Source of the DNA: Acidiferrobacterales bacterium
GTDB lineage: Bacteria > Pseudomonadota > Gammaproteobacteria > Acidiferrobacterales > Sulfurifustaceae
Direction of reading: 5' to 3'
Length of the DNA stretch: 6,172 bases
Assembly: GCA_919902095.1 (NCBI GenBank)
Contig: CAKKQL010000140.1
Location: 1 to 6,172 of the forward strand
The stretch's first letter is position 1; each line of letters starts with the position of its first letter. Shown here one piece after another: positions 4,262 to 6,172 of the stretch. The translations under genes were made by a program, and so were the position numbers. The notes below the pieces were generated by a model. It worked only from the letters and a program-made list of their open reading frames with translations. It made no database searches and had not been told where the DNA came from.

Positions 4262-4471
4262 ATGACGGAGACCCGATACCGCGTTCAGGACATGAAGTGC
4301 GGCGGCTGCATCGCCAAGGCCACTGAGGCACTGGCGAAGCTGCCGGGCTACGTTTCGGCCGAGTTCGATCTTAAGGCCGGCACCGCCGCCGTCCGCGGCA
4401 GCGTTGACCCACAGGTCGTGATGCAGACGCTGGGCGACGCCGGTTATCCCGCAGCGCTCAAGGATGACTGA
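4262..4471 (+). CDS. Heavy-metal-associated domain protein, copper-chaperone-like
   Basis: 69 residues, a single HMA (ferredoxin-like, beta-alpha-beta-beta-alpha-beta) domain. The metal motif Asp-Met-Lys-Cys-Gly-Gly-Cys places Cys13 and Cys16 in the standard MxCxxC loop. It is followed by helix IAKATEALAKLPG, strand VSAEFDLKAGTAAV, and the C-terminal DAGYPA typical of the family. Such proteins (CopZ/Atx1 type) carry Cu(I) in the cytoplasm and hand it to the N-terminal HMA domain of the exporter. The ATPase starting at 5659 carries a similar domain, also with a 'G-S/T-VDPQ' turn, which fits a paired donor and acceptor. AGGAG lies at a good distance before ATG 4262. The variant Lys-Cys-Gly-Gly-Cys differs from the more common Ser-Cys-x-x-Cys, so metal choice (Cu, Ag, Hg, Zn) is not certain. 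Confidence 0.9.
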   Translation: MTETRYRVQDMKCGGCIAKATEALAKLPGYVSAEFDLKAGTAAVRGSVDPQVVMQTLGDAGYPAALKDD

Positions 4472-4499
4472 ATCACCGCCGGCTCGCGCGCCATTCAGT
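4467..4499. terminator. Inverted repeat between convergent genes, possible bidirectional terminator
   Basis: ACTGAAT (4467-4473) and ATTCAGT (4493-4499) are perfect 7-bp inverted arms around a 19-base GC-rich centre. Each arm contains the stop codon of one of the two convergent genes. There is no strong T-run on either side, so termination may be weak or factor-dependent. Confidence 0.4.
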
Positions 4500-4932
4500 T
4501 CGCGGTTCTTGCGTCCGGGTTCTCGGTGCGCCGACGCACCTGTTCGAGGATTTCGCCGGCCACGCGCTCCATGAGTGGCGCGGCGATGGCGTCGATGATC
4601 CGCTCCAGCAGGGGGTTGGTCAGGCGATACTCCATGGTGAAGCGCACCTCGGTGCCGCCGTCCGCCGGCGCCAGGCGGAACAGGCCGCCGTTCTCGATGC
4701 CGCGCACGGAGCGCCAGGCGAAGCGCGCCGGGCGCGTCTTCTCCGTCACTACGGAATCCCAGTCGAGAGCGAAACCGGCCACGCTCACGACCCAGCGGTA
4801 GGTATCGCGCCCGAGCGCGCGCACCTCGCGGATCGCGGGGCTGTATTGCGGGAAGTGCTCGACGCGTGCAATGAGGTCGAACACGGCCTCGGGCGCGGCC
4901 CGGATGAAGAGCGTGCGTTCGACGGCCGGCAT
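4495..4932 (-). CDS. SRPBCC/START-like fold protein (polyketide cyclase / Coq10-like)
   Basis: 145 residues on the minus strand. It starts PAVERTLFIRAAPEAVFDLI and continues with ARVEHFPQYSPAIREVRAL, the classical opening of the SRPBCC superfamily (strand, 'ApxexVfdlv', helix, 'fpqy.p...'). Later strands include WVVSVAGFALDWDSVV, RFAWRSVRG, and GLFRLAPADGGTEVRFTMEY. The long C-terminal helix LLERIIDAIAAPLMERVAGE is also typical. These proteins bind hydrophobic ligands in a deep cavity; the closest general types are Coq10/RatA and polyketide-cyclase-like proteins. The ligand cannot be read from the sequence. No signal peptide is present and no Shine-Dalgarno is obvious before ATG 4932. It lies 44 bases after the DUF302 stop on the same strand, so it is probably co-transcribed with that gene. 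Confidence 0.85.
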   Translation of the reverse strand: MPAVERTLFIRAAPEAVFDLIARVEHFPQYSPAIREVRALGRDTYRWVVSVAGFALDWDSVVTEKTRPARFAWRSVRGIENGGLFRLAPADGGTEVRFTMEYRLTNPLLERIIDAIAAPLMERVAGEILEQVRRRTENPDARTAN

Positions 4933-4976
4933 GACACGACGCTCGGCCCGGATGCCGCCAGGCCGAGGCGCGGTGC

Positions 4977-5504
4977 TCAGTGCATCAGGCCTTCCTTGAT
5001 GGCGGCGACGATCCGATCCTCGATTTTCTTGCCGACCCCCTTGGCCTTCGCGTTCTTGTCCTTATCCATGATGAAAGTCGGCCGCACCATCACGAGCGTG
5101 ACGTCCTTGGGCGCCCTCTTCGTGGTGTAGGCCACGATCTTGAATGGGCACAGGACCGACCAGTCGAGATCGACATTGAACACTTCCTGGTTGAACACCA
5201 CCGAGCAGAAGTGGACGGCGGTCACGTTGTCGAAACCGATGGTGTTCCACTTGTCCTTCGGGAACAGGTGCTTGTTGTTTTCGAGACCTTTGGAGAGGTT
5301 CTCCTCGGCGGTGATCTGGAATTGCGCCGCCAGCAGACCGTGCTTGAGATGCGTCAGCACCTCGTTGAAGTCGCCCTTGGCCTGGTACTTCCAGAATGCC
5401 GCATTTTCGGCCGCCGACGCCGGCGGAGCGACGATGGCGAGGAGTGCGGCGAGGGCAAGCAACGGTAACCAGGCCCTCATGGCGAACGTCGTAATCGTTT
5501 TCAT
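4977..5504 (-). CDS. Exported DUF302-type protein
   Basis: 175 residues. The start at 5504 (MKTITTFAMRAWLP) was chosen because AAGGAGG lies eight bases upstream on the minus strand and a clear signal peptide follows, with cleavage near Ala-Ser-Ala-Ala at 29-32. Longer in-frame starts add a hydrophilic leader and lack such a site. The mature protein has DUF302-like features: FNEVLTHLKHGLLAAQFQIT (46-65), ENLSKGLE, then WNTIGFDNVTAVHFCSVVFN (86-105), DLDWSVLCPFKIVAY (112-126) and a final helical IEDRIVAAIKEGL. Cys100 and Cys119 could form a disulfide or bind metal in the periplasm. The family has no settled function; some structures show a dimer with a beta-sheet core. It is divergent from the ATPase gene and shares its upstream region. 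A decayed cytoplasmic-type relative lies at 2899-3247. Confidence 0.85.
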   Translation of the reverse strand: MKTITTFAMRAWLPLLALAALLAIVAPPASAAENAAFWKYQAKGDFNEVLTHLKHGLLAAQFQITAEENLSKGLENNKHLFPKDKWNTIGFDNVTAVHFCSVVFNQEVFNVDLDWSVLCPFKIVAYTTKRAPKDVTLVMVRPTFIMDKDKNAKAKGVGKKIEDRIVAAIKEGLMH

Positions 5505-5591
5505 GGCAAGCCCTCCTTGTCTGTTTGCGGGAAAACGGCGGGAATCGCACGAATACAGCAAGCATTACGGCCGATCATGGCGCCGCCTGCT

Positions 5592-5629
5592 TTGATACAA
5601 GTCAAAGGACTCGGGCCGGGCTGTATAAT
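5592..5629 (+). promoter_or_regulatory. FNR/ANR-type box and TATAAT promoter of the P-type ATPase gene
   Basis: TTGATACAAGTCAA at 5592-5605 fits TTGAT-N4-GTCAA, the ANR-type form of the FNR box. A perfect TATAAT follows at 5624-5629, 18 bases past the box. The predicted transcript would start near 5636 and leave a short leader of about 23 bases without a Shine-Dalgarno. Because the box is palindromic and lies in a divergent gap, it could also act on the leftward DUF302 gene; a -10-like TAATGC on the minus strand at 5567-5562 supports this only weakly. The arrangement is almost the same as at 336-374. Confidence 0.65.
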
Positions 5630-5658
5630 CGTTTCAGCAAATTCTAATTCGCCAACGC

Positions 5659-6172
5659 ATGAGCCAGATTTCCGAGGTAACACGCCTGTCCATCTCCGGC
5701 ATGAGCTGCGCCGGCTGTGTCGCGACGGTCGAAAACGCCCTCAAGAATGTTCCCGGTGTTACCGAGGCCACGGTCAATTTCGCCGAGCATACGGCGACCG
5801 TGACAGGTACGGTGGACCCGCAGGCGCTCATTACCGCCGTGCGCGCCGCGAGCTATGACGCGGCGGTGCTGCGCGGGCTCGACGACGAATCCGAAAAGGA
5901 AGCGGCGGAGATGGCGCACTACCGCCGGCTGCTGCGCAAGTTCATGGTCGCGGCGGCGGTCGGCGCGCCGCTCATGGCCGCCGAGTGGCTGGGGTTCCTG
6001 CCGCACGTGGATGCGCCCGGCGCGTTGCCGTTCTGGCTGGCGGTGGCCGCCGCCTCGCTGTTCGTGCTGGTCTATGCCGCCGGCCACATGTTCATCGGCG
6101 CGTGGAAGTCGTTCCGTGCGCACAACGCCAACATGGACACGCTCATCGCGCTCGGCACCGGCACCGCCTGGA
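5659..6172 (+). CDS. Copper-type P1B ATPase, N-terminal part (gene continues beyond the window)
   Basis: 171 residues before the window edge, no stop. Residues 1-70 are one HMA domain with Gly-Met-Ser-Cys-Ala-Gly-Cys (Cys17, Cys20). A charged linker follows (DDESEKEAAEMAHYRRLLRK), then the first membrane helix (KFMVAAAVGAPLMAAEWLGF) and a second hydrophobic segment (WLAVAAASLFVLVYAAGHMF). It ends at NMDTLIALGTGTAW, a strongly conserved feature of CopA-like heavy-metal ATPases near the start of the third or fourth helix. The phosphorylation and CPC motifs lie beyond the window, so Cu versus Ag, Cd or Zn cannot be proven; the NMDTLIALGT motif and the single GMSCAGC domain favour Cu(I) export. 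The start at 5659 places the HMA strand in the usual position, although no Shine-Dalgarno is seen. Expected full length is about 700-800 residues. Confidence 0.92.
   Translation, partial: MSQISEVTRLSISGMSCAGCVATVENALKNVPGVTEATVNFAEHTATVTGTVDPQALITAVRAASYDAAVLRGLDDESEKEAAEMAHYRRLLRKFMVAAAVGAPLMAAEWLGFLPHVDAPGALPFWLAVAAASLFVLVYAAGHMFIGAWKSFRAHNANMDTLIALGTGTAW

Noticed and set aside
5505..5561. Longer start at 5561 for the leftward DUF302 protein
   Set aside because: The extra residues are polar and precede a complete signal peptide, and the strong Shine-Dalgarno sits before 5504.

Overview
This 6.2-kb window is GC-rich and densely coding. It carries a run of small metal-handling genes of the type that accompanies copper export in gram-negative bacteria. 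Periplasmic Spy-like proteins, DsrE-like and DUF302 proteins, a free heavy-metal-associated (HMA) domain protein and a CopA-type ATPase together suggest a proteobacterium. I favour a gammaproteobacterium with a sulfur-oxidiser-like or facultatively low-oxygen life style, but this is inference from gene content; no phylogenetic marker is present.

Layout. Positions 2-286 hold the 3' end of a membrane protein. A promoter-like region follows, with a palindromic FNR/ANR-type box at 336-349 and a -10-like element at 369-374. It leads into a rightward series on the + strand: a small exported protein (384-836), a Met/Gly-rich Spy/CpxP-like periplasmic protein (952-1623), a 37-residue Trp/Met-rich membrane peptide (1627-1740), a four-helix membrane protein with a Cys-Cys-Ala-His motif (1765-2229), an exported His-containing protein whose start overlaps the preceding stop (2226-2651), a YHS-domain protein (2676-2858), a decayed DUF302 gene carrying hairpin-rich insertions (2899-3247), another exported protein (3269-3736), a DsrE-family protein (3786-4208) and an HMA-domain copper-chaperone-like protein (4262-4471). 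Gaps are short, except for 115 bp before the Spy-like gene, so one or a few long transcripts are likely.

This series converges on a leftward pair: an exported DUF302 protein (4977-5504) followed by an SRPBCC-fold protein (4495-4932). Divergent from that pair, a CopA-like P1B ATPase starts at 5659 and runs off the window. The interval between DUF302 and the ATPase has a second FNR/ANR-type box (5592-5605) followed by a perfect TATAAT. The box-to--10 spacing nearly equals that of the first promoter, so the left series and the ATPase may be co-regulated by oxygen, redox or nitric oxide through a CRP/FNR-family protein.

Working model (inference). The ATPase and the small HMA protein move Cu(I) out of the cytoplasm. 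The Met-rich Spy-like protein and the uncharacterised exported proteins bind metal or protect proteins in the periplasm. The YHS, DsrE and DUF302 proteins belong to families often seen beside metal or sulfur/redox modules. The items most worth following up are the set of unnamed conserved-looking small proteins (384, 1627, 1765, 2226, 3269), the paired FNR-like promoters, and the hairpin cluster that sits in frame inside the dead DUF302 gene.
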